Shown: piece by piece, positions 42,689-50,787 of the stretch | Layout: each line of letters opens with the position of its first letter | How positions within the stretch are numbered: the first letter of the stretch is position 1 | The notes under the pieces: model-generated | What the model saw: the letters and a program-made list of their open reading frames with translations, nothing else | Told to the model about the DNA's origin: nothing | Database searches by the model: none | Assembly (NCBI GenBank): GCA_002171615.1 | Contig: NHEF01000010.1 | Coordinates: 1-64,000, forward strand | Length of the DNA: 64,000 bases | Reading direction: 5' to 3' | From: Gammaproteobacteria bacterium TMED78 | Lineage (GTDB): Bacteria > Pseudomonadota > Gammaproteobacteria > Steroidobacterales > Rariloculaceae | Made by a program: the position numbers and the translations under genes

Positions 42689-43390
42689 ATGAGCATGAAT
42701 AATATTTTATTTAAATTTTTTAATAAGTATAGCTTCTTAGCACTAATCCTACTATTAGTTCCATTCATACTTTATTCCCAAGATAGCGCAACCAATATTT
42801 CTGGAGTATGGTGGCGAACCGGCATTACTGGTCCGCCAGGCTCAAATATATCTGTAATTGAACCAAGAGTCCTATCAGACTTCGGGACTGAACTGATGAA
42901 TCAGTTTGATCCAATAGATGATCCTGCAGTTAGATGTGAGCACCCTGGAGCTGTCAGGGTTATATTAAGCCCCTATCCTATTAAAATTGAAAAAAATATT
43001 TCAAATATAATTATTCAATATGAAGAATGGGCTACTACTAGAAATATCCCCTTTAATAATAACTACCTTGGCTTCGCCCAAGGAGAAGAAAATAATAAAT
43101 CAGTTATGGGCAAATCTGTAGCATTTATTCAGGACGGTAAATTAATTATCAAAACTAATCATTTGAGTAATGGCTTAGGAAGAATTAAAGGACAATTTTT
43201 ATGGCTTAGCGATAAAGCAGAAATTGTCGAGGAGTACTCTACTAATCAAGATCAGATGTTAGTCTTAAGAATAACTATTAATGATCCAGTAATGCTTGAA
43301 AAACCATTTATAATTCAAAAGCACTGGGGCAGTTATGAGGGTGAACTTCTTAGCTTTGATTGTATTGATAGAGAAAGGCCTCAAACTTAG
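42689..43390 (+). CDS. Secreted conserved protein, related to the second domain of the DUF6152 protein at 46.5 kb
   Basis: A 233-residue precursor with an N-terminal hydrophobic signal (about residues 14-30, cleavage near LYSQ). The mature part begins ISGVWWRTGITG. It has the pattern of the C-terminal domain in the 46.5-kb DUF6152 protein and of the 201-residue protein at 61.9 kb: an R/KCEHPGA or CxxPG block (VRCEHPGAVRVI), an aromatic YEEWATTR block, KLIIKTNHLS and a terminal FDC. Its start codon touches that of the divergent GT9 gene. A second in-frame ATG lies 6 nt downstream. No Shine-Dalgarno is visible, so the mRNA may be leaderless or very short-leadered. Function unknown. Confidence 0.75.
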   Translation: MSMNNILFKFFNKYSFLALILLLVPFILYSQDSATNISGVWWRTGITGPPGSNISVIEPRVLSDFGTELMNQFDPIDDPAVRCEHPGAVRVILSPYPIKIEKNISNIIIQYEEWATTRNIPFNNNYLGFAQGEENNKSVMGKSVAFIQDGKLIIKTNHLSNGLGRIKGQFLWLSDKAEIVEEYSTNQDQMLVLRITINDPVMLEKPFIIQKHWGSYEGELLSFDCIDRERPQT

Positions 43391-43402
43391 TCAAGATTAT
43401 AT

Positions 43403-44197
43403 TTAGAACTTTAATAAAGAAAAAGGATCTACCCTGGCTCCTATAATTCTCACACCCCAATGAAGATGTGGCCCAGTAACTCTTCCAGTATCACCCGCTA
43501 AACCAATCAACTGACCTCTTTCTACAAAACTCCCTAGCTCAACCATTATCTCTGATAAATGAAGATAGGTTGAATATATGCCCAAGCCATGATCAATAAA
43601 AACAGCATTACCACTAAAAAATAGGTTCTTTGCTAAAACTACTTTCCCAGAATTAGTTGCTAATATTTCTGTTCCTTTAGCAGCTCTCAAATCTGCTCCA
43701 GAATGAGGTGCACGAGGCTGGCCATTGAATACTCTTCTATGGCCAAAGTTTGTTCCATTTGTAGCGCTTTCAACCGGAACAATAAATTCTTTAACCCAAT
43801 AAGGCTCAGAACTAAAATTACTATATATAGCTCTAATTTCCCCTGCCTCCTCCGTAGCCCGTTGCTGATCCTCTTCACTAAGCTCAACATATTGAGGAGA
43901 AACGCTTAATTCTGTAGTCCGAAAATTTTTAGCCTCAACATGAATCATACTTCTTAAACTAGCTACTTGATCATCCTCGTATGATAAGAATATATCAATG
44001 GGGTATTCGCCAGGCGCTTTATCTAAATCTATTCCTATAACTGCTTCCCAAGAATCGCCTCTCAAAACAAAAGGCACTAAACTATCATCCCAAAAAAAAT
44101 TAACTTCCTTCAAACCAGGCTCTTGAGGAAGGTTCATAAACAAGGCCTCTCCCTGCAAAGCCATAAATATTGTAAATACTAGCCCTAAATTTTCCAA
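43403..44197 (-). CDS. M23-family metallopeptidase (LytM-like)
   Basis: A 264-residue secreted protein. The N terminus has a hydrophobic segment (LGLVFTIFMALQGEA) that can serve as signal, followed by a roughly 110-residue beta domain. The C-terminal M23 domain has NFGHRRVFNGQPRAPHSGADLRA (zinc His and Asp), NAVFIDHGLGIYSTYLHLS and VTGPHLHWGVR, which complete the active-site His set. The predicted activity is peptidoglycan endopeptidase in the periplasm, used in wall remodelling or division. It is convergent with the 42.7-kb gene (12-bp gap) and divergent from the 44.3-kb operon. Confidence 0.92.
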   Translation of the reverse strand: MENLGLVFTIFMALQGEALFMNLPQEPGLKEVNFFWDDSLVPFVLRGDSWEAVIGIDLDKAPGEYPIDIFLSYEDDQVASLRSMIHVEAKNFRTTELSVSPQYVELSEEDQQRATEEAGEIRAIYSNFSSEPYWVKEFIVPVESATNGTNFGHRRVFNGQPRAPHSGADLRAAKGTEILATNSGKVVLAKNLFFSGNAVFIDHGLGIYSTYLHLSEIMVELGSFVERGQLIGLAGDTGRVTGPHLHWGVRIIGARVDPFSLLKF

Positions 44198-44271
44198 AAC
44201 ATAACTCCTAAGATTTTTTTAGCTAATTTAGTTAAAATAATAGCTACAAAATCTCTAACTTTAAATGCTAT

Positions 44272-44919
44272 ATGAGTAATATTTTATTAATTTTTAAAAC
44301 AAATTTAAACTTAATACTAGTTCCCCTACTTATATTGGTTTTTCATCAAAGTGCTGAATCCCATGGAAGCGTAACTCTAGAAGAAGATGTTTGCCTTTTA
44401 GAAATGGGTTATACATCTGCACACTTTAAAATCTATCAAACCTCATCTAGTGGGCACAAGCAATATTGTGAAGATATTCCATATGTAGCAGAAAGTATTT
44501 TTGTGATGGAGTATTTGCATGACTCACTTAAAGAAACGCCTATTGAGTTTCGTATTATTAAAGATATAACAAATTTGGGTAGATTTGTGAAATGGGATGA
44601 TATAAAACTTATAAATCTTAAAGAAATAGAATTAAATACAGTTTTATATCAATCTCCAATAAAAAAAAATGAGGGTGTTTTTACCATTATGCATTCTTTC
44701 AAAGAGCCAGGTGACTATATAGGTATTGTCTCTGTTAAAAATATAAATCAAAATTTAATATATAACGCTGTTTTTCCTTTTAAGGTAGGAAACCAAGGAT
44801 CTATATACTGGGTTTTATTTTTAATCGTAATCACCATATTACAAATAAATTATTTTTTAATGAACGGAGCCATTAATAATTGGAAGAAAAAAATACAAAA
44901 TTTACTGAGGAAATATTAA
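44272..44919 (+). CDS. Conserved hypothetical membrane-anchored protein of a YtkA/di-haem-peroxidase operon
   Basis: A 215-residue protein with an N-terminal signal or anchor (about residues 9-28) and a C-terminal transmembrane segment (IYWVLFLIVITILQINYFL). The periplasmic part starts SHGSVTLEEDVCLLEMGYTSAHFKIYQ and contains GHKQYCEDIPY, so it has two Cys (CLLE, YCED) and several His that could bind a metal. FVMEYLHDSLKETPIEFRI is another conserved-looking block. It is the first gene of a tight three-gene operon (stop directly next to the TTG of the YtkA-like gene). I do not know a name for the family. Metal, probably copper, handling or assembly of the peroxidase is an inference from the neighbours. 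Confidence 0.65.
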   Translation: MSNILLIFKTNLNLILVPLLILVFHQSAESHGSVTLEEDVCLLEMGYTSAHFKIYQTSSSGHKQYCEDIPYVAESIFVMEYLHDSLKETPIEFRIIKDITNLGRFVKWDDIKLINLKEIELNTVLYQSPIKKNEGVFTIMHSFKEPGDYIGIVSVKNINQNLIYNAVFPFKVGNQGSIYWVLFLIVITILQINYFLMNGAINNWKKKIQNLLRKY

Positions 44920-45318
44920 TTGATTAAAAAAATTATAATTTCAATTTTTCTTTTTTCTACATATGCTAGTAGTGAAAGTATCCATCCAGTTTTAGAAACT
45001 GTAAGTCAGAATGGCTATATAATTAAAATTTTTAGTGAAGTAACCCCGATTAATATTAATGTGATTCATAACTGGTCAATTGATATTAGAGACTCTAAAG
45101 ATAACCTAATCGATGATTTAATAATTACTGTTAATGGTGGAATGCCTCTTCATAGTCATGGCTTACCCACGAGTCCAAAGGTCGTTAATCAGAGCTCAAC
45201 AGGATCATATAAACTAGAAGGCATTAAGTTTCATATGGCAGGTAAATGGGAGATAGTTATGGAGCTAAAAAAAGATAACTTAATAGATGTAGCTAAAGTT
45301 AGCTTTAACATTAGATGA
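44920..45318 (+). CDS. YtkA/FixH-like periplasmic protein
   Basis: A 132-residue precursor starting at TTG immediately after the previous stop codon, with AGGAAA upstream. A short signal peptide (IIISIFLFSTYASS) is followed by a small beta-sandwich. The GGMPLHSHGLPTSPKV block and the IKFHMAGKWEI ending match YtkA-like domains (PF13115), in which His and Met residues often bind copper. Its stop overlaps the start of the di-haem peroxidase gene by 4 bp (ATGA). It is the middle gene of the operon. Confidence 0.78.
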   Translation: MIKKIIISIFLFSTYASSESIHPVLETVSQNGYIIKIFSEVTPININVIHNWSIDIRDSKDNLIDDLIITVNGGMPLHSHGLPTSPKVVNQSSTGSYKLEGIKFHMAGKWEIVMELKKDNLIDVAKVSFNIR

Positions 45319-46487
45319 AAAAAGGACTATTAATATTTTTATTTTTCTGTCCAATATATCTCTCTTGGATGTATTTACCTTCGCCTATTCCTATTAGTTG
45401 GGATGAAGATGATATTATCAAAATTAAATCTTTATCTATATCGCAATTAAAACCACTACCAGTTGATCCTAGCAACTCTTTTTCTGATAACGAGAAAGCT
45501 GCGATATTTGGTCATATGCTTTTTTTTGATAAGAGGTTAAGCAAGAATAGCCAAATATCATGTGCAAGCTGTCACCAACCATCAAGAATGTTCACTGATG
45601 GTAAAAAAATTGAAGAAGGTCTAGGTGTAGGTATAAAAAATACCCCAACAATTATTGGCATATCTTTTAGTCCTTGGTTTTATTGGAATGGTAGGAAGGA
45701 TAGTCAATGGTCCCAGGCATTGGAGCCACTAGAATCAAATCATGAACATGGAAGTAATCGCTCTCTTGTAGCACAATTAATTTTTGAAGATAACACATAT
45801 AGTAATTTATATAATGAAATTTTTGGAAATAGCTCTAAAAATACTGAAGTAATATTTTCAAATATTGGTAAGGCTCTTGCAGCTTACCAAAGAAAATTAA
45901 TCCCTGGAGAGTCTAAGTTTGATAAATATGTAAACGAAATTTCTAGTAGCTTAAATAATGAAGATAAAATTTTAAGTTATAACGAAAAGGCAGGATTAAA
46001 TTTATTCATAAATAAAGGACAATGTATAAATTGTCATAACGGCCCATTATTTACAAATAATTCATTTCATAACACTGGCCTGCTCTCAATACCTGGTCAA
46101 CTACCTTCACTCGGTAGAGTTGAAGGGTTAAAATTAGCAAGATTAGATCCCTTCAATTGCCTAGGAAAATACAGCAATGCAAAAAAAGAAGATTGTCAGG
46201 AACTTACCTATGCTGGAGAAGGAGATGAATTTATAGGTGCCCATAAAACACCAACACTCAGAAATATAAGCCTGACATCTCCCTATATGCATGCAGGGCA
46301 ATTAGAAAGCATTGCTCTAGTAATTGATCACTACAATATAGCTCCAGAAGCAATGATAGGTCATAACGAAGCTAAGCCTTTAAACTTACGCCCTATTGAA
46401 AAAAAACAGCTGGAAGCATTTCTTAATACCCTCATAAGTCCCTTAGTTACAGAAAAAAAATGGCTATTAGGGTTGCCTAAAGACTAA
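45315..46487 (+). CDS. Di-haem cytochrome c peroxidase / MauG family protein
   Basis: A 390-residue protein with an N-terminal membrane anchor or signal (LLIFLFFCPIYLSWMYL). It has two haem c motifs: CASCH (C83, C86, H87) and CINCH (C237, C240, H241). The family block LGVGIKNTPTIIGISFSPWFYWNGRKDS lies between them. The C-terminal TSPYMHAGQLES gives a Met for the high-potential haem, as in peroxidases. MauG itself uses Tyr there, so cytochrome c peroxidase-type chemistry or an oxidative maturation role is possible. It is the last gene of the 44.3-46.5-kb operon. The YtkA and Cys/His membrane partners suggest a maturation or metal-linked role rather than simple peroxide removal. Confidence 0.9.
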   Translation: MKKGLLIFLFFCPIYLSWMYLPSPIPISWDEDDIIKIKSLSISQLKPLPVDPSNSFSDNEKAAIFGHMLFFDKRLSKNSQISCASCHQPSRMFTDGKKIEEGLGVGIKNTPTIIGISFSPWFYWNGRKDSQWSQALEPLESNHEHGSNRSLVAQLIFEDNTYSNLYNEIFGNSSKNTEVIFSNIGKALAAYQRKLIPGESKFDKYVNEISSSLNNEDKILSYNEKAGLNLFINKGQCINCHNGPLFTNNSFHNTGLLSIPGQLPSLGRVEGLKLARLDPFNCLGKYSNAKKEDCQELTYAGEGDEFIGAHKTPTLRNISLTSPYMHAGQLESIALVIDHYNIAPEAMIGHNEAKPLNLRPIEKKQLEAFLNTLISPLVTEKKWLLGLPKD

Positions 46488-46526
46488 ATAAAGAATTAAA
46501 ATCCTACTCTTTGAAAGGATTATTTT

Positions 46527-47552
46527 ATGCTAGCATTGTTAAAAAAATTATTTTTTGTCTTATTTGCTTTTTATAGCTTTTCCTCTCTAGCACACCATGG
46601 TTTTGCTGTATATTTTCATCCAGATAGAACAATAACCATAGAAGGAATAATAGCGCAATATGAATTTGTTAATCCCCATTCTGTTTTATATATAGAATCT
46701 ACTGATGGTGCGGGAGATAAAGTCATGTATACATGTGCGCTCCAAGCCAAAACACAACTTGTAAGGAGAGGTGCCGATGAAAATTTATTTGTCATAGGTG
46801 ATCCAATAAAAATAGTTGGCTTTCCTGCAAGAAGAGATCCTTATGGATGTGAATTTGGAACAGGGTATTTCGCTAATGGAGAAACTTTCACAATGAGAAG
46901 TGTTGATGAGGCTCAAACTCAATTTGCTAGGAATGAGAGAAGAGTTATTAATCAAGGTGTAGATGCAATATATGGTAATTGGATTAGGCCAGATATTTAT
47001 GGAGCAGCTGGATTGACAATGCCTACAATTGGCAAAAACTCAATTACTCCAGAGGGAGAAAAAATAGTTGTAAATTATGATCGAGCTCATGAAAATCCCA
47101 CAATTCAATGCGATCCTGGAAGCCCTGTTAGAACTTGGGGTGCTCCTGGTTTACTTACCTCAATTAGAAGAGAAGATAATAAAATCATAATTCATCACGA
47201 ATCAATGGATTGGATAAGAACTATTCACTTAGATATCGATGAGCATCCAGAGAATTTTGAAAGAAATAGTATGGGCCATTCTATTGGAAGATTTGAAGAA
47301 AATGTACTAGTTATTAATACGAGTAAATTTCCTGAAGGTATCCTTGCCTATGATATAGCTCATACTGATGAAATGACACTAGAAGAAAAAATATCTTTTA
47401 ACCCCCAAACTGGAAATCTTGATATATATTGGGCAATGAATGAGCCAAATTACTATTTAGATCCTATTTCAGGAGGGCAATCATTAGAAAGCACAACTGA
47501 TGAATTTATACCATATGGCTGCACTACTGACGTTCTCCCAGCAGATTTATGA
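46527..47552 (+). CDS. DUF6152 domain fused to a second conserved secreted domain
   Basis: A 341-residue precursor. The signal peptide (about residues 1-22, ending near SLA) is followed by the DUF6152 domain (HHGFAVYFHPDRTITIEGIIAQYEFVNPHS..., residues about 23-125). The C-terminal domain starts GNWIRPDIYG and has IQCDPGSPVRTWG, DWIRTIHLD, SIGRFEENVLVINTSKF and a final YGCTTD. It resembles the separate proteins at 42.7 kb and 61.9 kb. DUF6152 proteins are common in marine and soil Gammaproteobacteria, usually exported and of unknown function. AAAGGA precedes the ATG. The gene directly abuts the stop of the convergent 72-residue gene. Confidence 0.82.
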   Translation: MLALLKKLFFVLFAFYSFSSLAHHGFAVYFHPDRTITIEGIIAQYEFVNPHSVLYIESTDGAGDKVMYTCALQAKTQLVRRGADENLFVIGDPIKIVGFPARRDPYGCEFGTGYFANGETFTMRSVDEAQTQFARNERRVINQGVDAIYGNWIRPDIYGAAGLTMPTIGKNSITPEGEKIVVNYDRAHENPTIQCDPGSPVRTWGAPGLLTSIRREDNKIIIHHESMDWIRTIHLDIDEHPENFERNSMGHSIGRFEENVLVINTSKFPEGILAYDIAHTDEMTLEEKISFNPQTGNLDIYWAMNEPNYYLDPISGGQSLESTTDEFIPYGCTTDVLPADL

Positions 47553-47771
47553 TTATTTTATAGGTGGCACTGACTGATACCAAGCCTTAATCATTGCATA
47601 AGGAAAAAATAGTATAAATAAAACTATCAGTGCATCTGTAGACCATTCGGGAAATTGCATCATTGGAAAAGTATATGAGGCAATTTGAATAAACAACCAA
47701 CTAACCAAGAAATAAGAAAGAACAGCTTTATATATCTGTCTCTTAATCAGTTCTTTAAAAAAATTGATCAT
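47553..47771 (-). CDS. 72-residue membrane protein resembling an isolated adenylate-cyclase/TPR-protein membrane module
   Basis: A 72-residue protein with two transmembrane helices (YFLVSWLFIQIASYTF and DALIVLFILFFPYAMI). The start FFKELIKRQIYKAVLSYFLVSWL and the PEWSTDALIVL...FPYAMIKAW pattern match the membrane module that in many proteobacteria precedes a TPR or catalytic domain (F.ELKRR.VYRVAAAY...W..QVA). Here the module stands alone. It overlaps the upstream DUF6580-like gene by 17 bp on the same strand and is the last gene of the btuB operon. It may be a truncated remnant or a true small protein. Confidence 0.62.
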   Translation of the reverse strand: MINFFKELIKRQIYKAVLSYFLVSWLFIQIASYTFPMMQFPEWSTDALIVLFILFFPYAMIKAWYQSVPPIK

Positions 47772-48267
47772 AACTCTTATTTTTTAAAGCTTTCGTTTTT
47801 AGAAGAAAAAATAAATCTTTAGAGCCAAATAAGATAAAAGCATAAATAGCATCTCCAATTAACGTAGCTCCATAAAATGGTATTGCAAGGGTATAACACT
47901 CAATAAGACCTGCAAATGTAAATTCATAGCCGCCACTCAACCAAACGCCAAAATTAGAAAGGACGAAAAAAATTGTCGCTGAAGTAAAAACAGCTCCTAG
48001 TAATCTGAAAGGGGTATGTTTTTGAAGGAACAAACGGCCTATTACTGGTGCAAATAAAAATCCAAGATAAACAAAAAACATAAGAACGGGGTTATAAAAA
48101 CCTAGAATACTATCTGCAATAAATAAAACTATTAACGGTATAAATAAAGCAGTCCTAAATGAGCAATTAGCACCTCCAAATAAACCAAGCGCTCCTAAAG
48201 GAGTAAAATTCCAAGGATGCGGGATTAAGCGCGCTATTACACCAAAAATAATCAATAAATAAGGCAT
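47755..48267 (-). CDS. DUF6580-like small membrane protein (putative B12-related)
   Basis: A 170-residue membrane protein with about five helices and a glycine/proline-rich N terminus. IARLIPHPWNFTPLGALGLFGGANC and the FIPLIVLFIADSILGFYNPVLMFFVYLGF block are typical of DUF6580. The family is often found under cobalamin control next to btuB. It is placed 18 bp after btuB, behind a cobalamin riboswitch, so a role in B12 or B12-precursor uptake across the inner membrane is plausible. The protein resembles an S-component-type transporter in size and topology. No ABC or Btu ATPase genes are in the window, so function is inferred. Confidence 0.72.
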   Translation of the reverse strand: MPYLLIIFGVIARLIPHPWNFTPLGALGLFGGANCSFRTALFIPLIVLFIADSILGFYNPVLMFFVYLGFLFAPVIGRLFLQKHTPFRLLGAVFTSATIFFVLSNFGVWLSGGYEFTFAGLIECYTLAIPFYGATLIGDAIYAFILFGSKDLFFLLKTKALKNKSYDQFF

Positions 48268-48285
48268 AAATAATCTCCTTTAATG

Positions 48286-50292
48286 CTAATAACCTAACTG
48301 CAAACCCAAGTAAACTGACCTACCTGGCGTATTAAAACCAAATACATCTTCATAATCTTGATCTAATAAATTTTCTATCTTTCCCAATATCTTTATTTGA
48401 TTATTATACTGATAGCCAGCCACAAGGCTAACTAAACTATAGCTACTTAAAATCTTCCTCTCTGAAGGAGCTGGCCATGAAGGATAATATATATCATAGC
48501 GATCACTATTATAAGATAGGTTTAAATTAACATTAACTTTATCATTAGGCATATAGTTAATATTCGAAGAAAACATACTTCTTGGCCTTCTAAGTTCTTT
48601 AACTTCCGCTCCTAAATTATTTATCTCAGTGCTTTTCGTATAAGTATAAGAGCTGTTAATTTCAAGCTGATCACTGAGCTCTGCGGATAAAGAAATCTCA
48701 ACACCTCTTCTATGGCTTTTATCTTTTTCGTTAGCAGCAGATGCAACTCCTTCTGAATTATATACAAAGCCATTTATCTCATTCATCAATACATCATTAA
48801 ATAATGTAATATCAAAAAAAATAGTATCACTGAGAAAAGCCCTATCAATGCCTATATCCCATCCTCTGGAGTGCTCTGGCTTTAAGTTAGGGTTACCTTC
48901 AAAGGAGTTTGGGTAATATCCAAATCTCTCAATAAAAGTCGGTGATTTTTGGCCAGTACCTAAACTAGCGTGAAGTCTAAAATCAGAATAATTGTATGTG
49001 CTTGTTAGCCTAAAAGTATTTATATTTCCAAAATTATTATTCTTATCGTGGCGAATAGAGGCAGAAATGGAAGAAAGCCCTAAATCTGGGATCTGATACT
49101 CTAAAACATAGCCCGTCATAGATATTGATTGCGATTGATTAGGGTCATAACTCTTAGAAGCTGGTATTTGGCCATTAAAGCTATAATCTTCTTTTTCATG
49201 ATCTATAGCAAAGGTTATATTATGAAGAAAATTTCTTCTCAATAAGAGGCTAGACTGAAAATAAATACCTTCTTTTTTTGCAGAAGTTGTTGTAAGTACA
49301 TGAAAGCCAGAAGAATCAACTGCATTATTAGCGTTACTAGTTCTTAAGCCTGTATACCTTATTTCATTTTGTAGAAGGTCGCCAAAGGATTTTCCTTTGA
49401 GGTTAAAACTTAAATAACGTTGGCTTGCATCGGTGGTATTATTTTTATCTACAGGAAATCCATTTAGTGTGCCATCAAAATCGCGAAAAGTGTCAGTATT
49501 GCGAATAAAAAAAGAGCTAACTAGGCTTTCTGAGATTTGATAACTAGTATTTAAATTTATAGTTGTATTTCGATAGCCATCGCTTTCACCAGCGCCTTCA
49601 CTAGGCAAAAAAATCAATTCACCTGTTTTTGTATGCTTTCCCCAAGATCCACCGTTTCTACTAATATTTGCTCCATCGGTTGAGAGATGAGATGCGCCTA
49701 AACTAAATGATAACTTATCCTCTACTAGGCTAAAACGAGAGCCTAAGCTTGAAGTATTAAAAGTACCCACTTCGGCGAAGCTACTGGCTAGAAAGGCTTC
49801 TCCACTGGCTTTTCTAGTGATAATATTAATAACTCCAGCGATCGAGTCACTCCCCCATAAAGCACTCTGTGGACCTCTTATAACTTCAACTCGCTCTATC
49901 TCAGTAGTTATTAATTGATCAAACTGAAACTCATCACCAGCTGCTGGATCGTTAGCCTTAACGCCATCAATAAAAACTGCAACTTGATTAGCTTCAGCAC
50001 CACGGATCCTTATCTGAGTTTGTGAACCAAAGCTCCCAGATTGACTAACCGAAAAACCAGGAATATCTCTCAGAATGTCAGTAAGATAGGTAAGTTGACG
50101 TTTTTCAATCTCTTCTCTCTCAATTACAGTATAAGCACTTCCAACACTTGAGGCCGGAATAGGTATCCTTGAAGCAGTAACTAAAATTGTTTCTTCTTCT
50201 AGATCGTTGGTAGCTTGAGAAAAAATCAACGTTGAAAAAAACGAACTTAAACAAAAAAATAGACAATATAAAAAAAATCTTAAAAGAGGCAT
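48286..50292 (-). CDS. btuB: TonB-dependent vitamin B12 receptor
   Basis: A 668-residue outer-membrane receptor. A signal peptide (about residues 1-26) is followed by a TonB box (EETILVTA), the plug domain (SAYTVIEREEIEKRQLTYLTDILRDIPGFSV and IRIRGAEANQVAVFIDGVKANDP, GPQSALWGSDSIAGVINIIT) and a 22-strand barrel ending in aromatic residues (YLGLQLGY). The plug is distinctly BtuB-like. It imports cobalamins using TonB energy. A full cobalamin riboswitch in its leader confirms the assignment. It heads an operon with a DUF6580-like membrane protein and a 72-residue membrane protein. Confidence 0.95.
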   Translation of the reverse strand: MPLLRFFLYCLFFCLSSFFSTLIFSQATNDLEEETILVTASRIPIPASSVGSAYTVIEREEIEKRQLTYLTDILRDIPGFSVSQSGSFGSQTQIRIRGAEANQVAVFIDGVKANDPAAGDEFQFDQLITTEIERVEVIRGPQSALWGSDSIAGVINIITRKASGEAFLASSFAEVGTFNTSSLGSRFSLVEDKLSFSLGASHLSTDGANISRNGGSWGKHTKTGELIFLPSEGAGESDGYRNTTINLNTSYQISESLVSSFFIRNTDTFRDFDGTLNGFPVDKNNTTDASQRYLSFNLKGKSFGDLLQNEIRYTGLRTSNANNAVDSSGFHVLTTTSAKKEGIYFQSSLLLRRNFLHNITFAIDHEKEDYSFNGQIPASKSYDPNQSQSISMTGYVLEYQIPDLGLSSISASIRHDKNNNFGNINTFRLTSTYNYSDFRLHASLGTGQKSPTFIERFGYYPNSFEGNPNLKPEHSRGWDIGIDRAFLSDTIFFDITLFNDVLMNEINGFVYNSEGVASAANEKDKSHRRGVEISLSAELSDQLEINSSYTYTKSTEINNLGAEVKELRRPRSMFSSNINYMPNDKVNVNLNLSYNSDRYDIYYPSWPAPSERKILSSYSLVSLVAGYQYNNQIKILGKIENLLDQDYEDVFGFNTPGRSVYLGLQLGY

Positions 50293-50330
50293 CTGATTAC
50301 TCCCACCGATAATCTAAATTTAAATAAATT

Positions 50331-50500
50331 ACAGGCCGGTATACGGGCTTATGAGCTAGAATAATCTATCATTAATCGCCTTCCCATGATTTAAACAGTG
50401 GCACTTTGATCATGATTAACTCATTTACCGTTGCGGGGGCAGCAATGGCTTTGTTATTACTCACCATTTTCCCGTTTATCCCTCATAGGGCACCTACAAA
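50331..50500 (-). ncRNA. Cobalamin (B12) riboswitch
   Basis: Read on the minus strand, the leader of btuB carries the ordered cobalamin riboswitch elements: GTAGGTGCC and ACGGGAA, then AAAGCCATTGCTGCCCCCGC, GCCACTG, GGGAAGGCG (the B12 box region) and AGCCCGTATACCGGCC near the 3' end. Binding of cobalamin should repress btuB and its downstream genes, probably by blocking the ribosome-binding site that lies about 40 nt further on (GGTGGGAG). Confidence is high because all core blocks are present in the right order. Confidence 0.95.
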
Positions 50501-50625
50501 CTAGAAAGTTATTATGATTAATTTTTTTTTAAAGACAAGAAGTATTTAAATAGGTTATCAAATCTCTATCTTTAATTAATATAATATGGCACTTTTTAAC
50601 ATTAGGAAATAATACAACTAAAGCA

Positions 50626-50702
50626 TGGCGCGCCCGGAGAGATTCGAACTCCCGACCACCTGGTTCGAAGCCAGGTACTCTATCCAGCTGAGCTACGGGC
50701 GC
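50626..50702 (-). tRNA. tRNA-Arg (anticodon UCG)
   Basis: A 77-nt tRNA on the minus strand. The 7-bp acceptor stem GCGCCCG/CGGGCGC is followed by an encoded GCCA end. The anticodon stem CCTGG/CCAGG encloses the loop CTTCGAA, giving anticodon UCG. The T-loop TTCGAAT is standard. It lies about 125 nt upstream of the cobalamin riboswitch on the same strand, with no clear terminator between, so partial co-transcription with btuB is possible. Confidence 0.96.
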
Positions 50703-50787
50703 TAAACTTTACATAATTATAACCTACACTTAAGAGTTTGTTTTGTTCATGCTACCATCTATATATTATGAACCTCATAGACAAATA

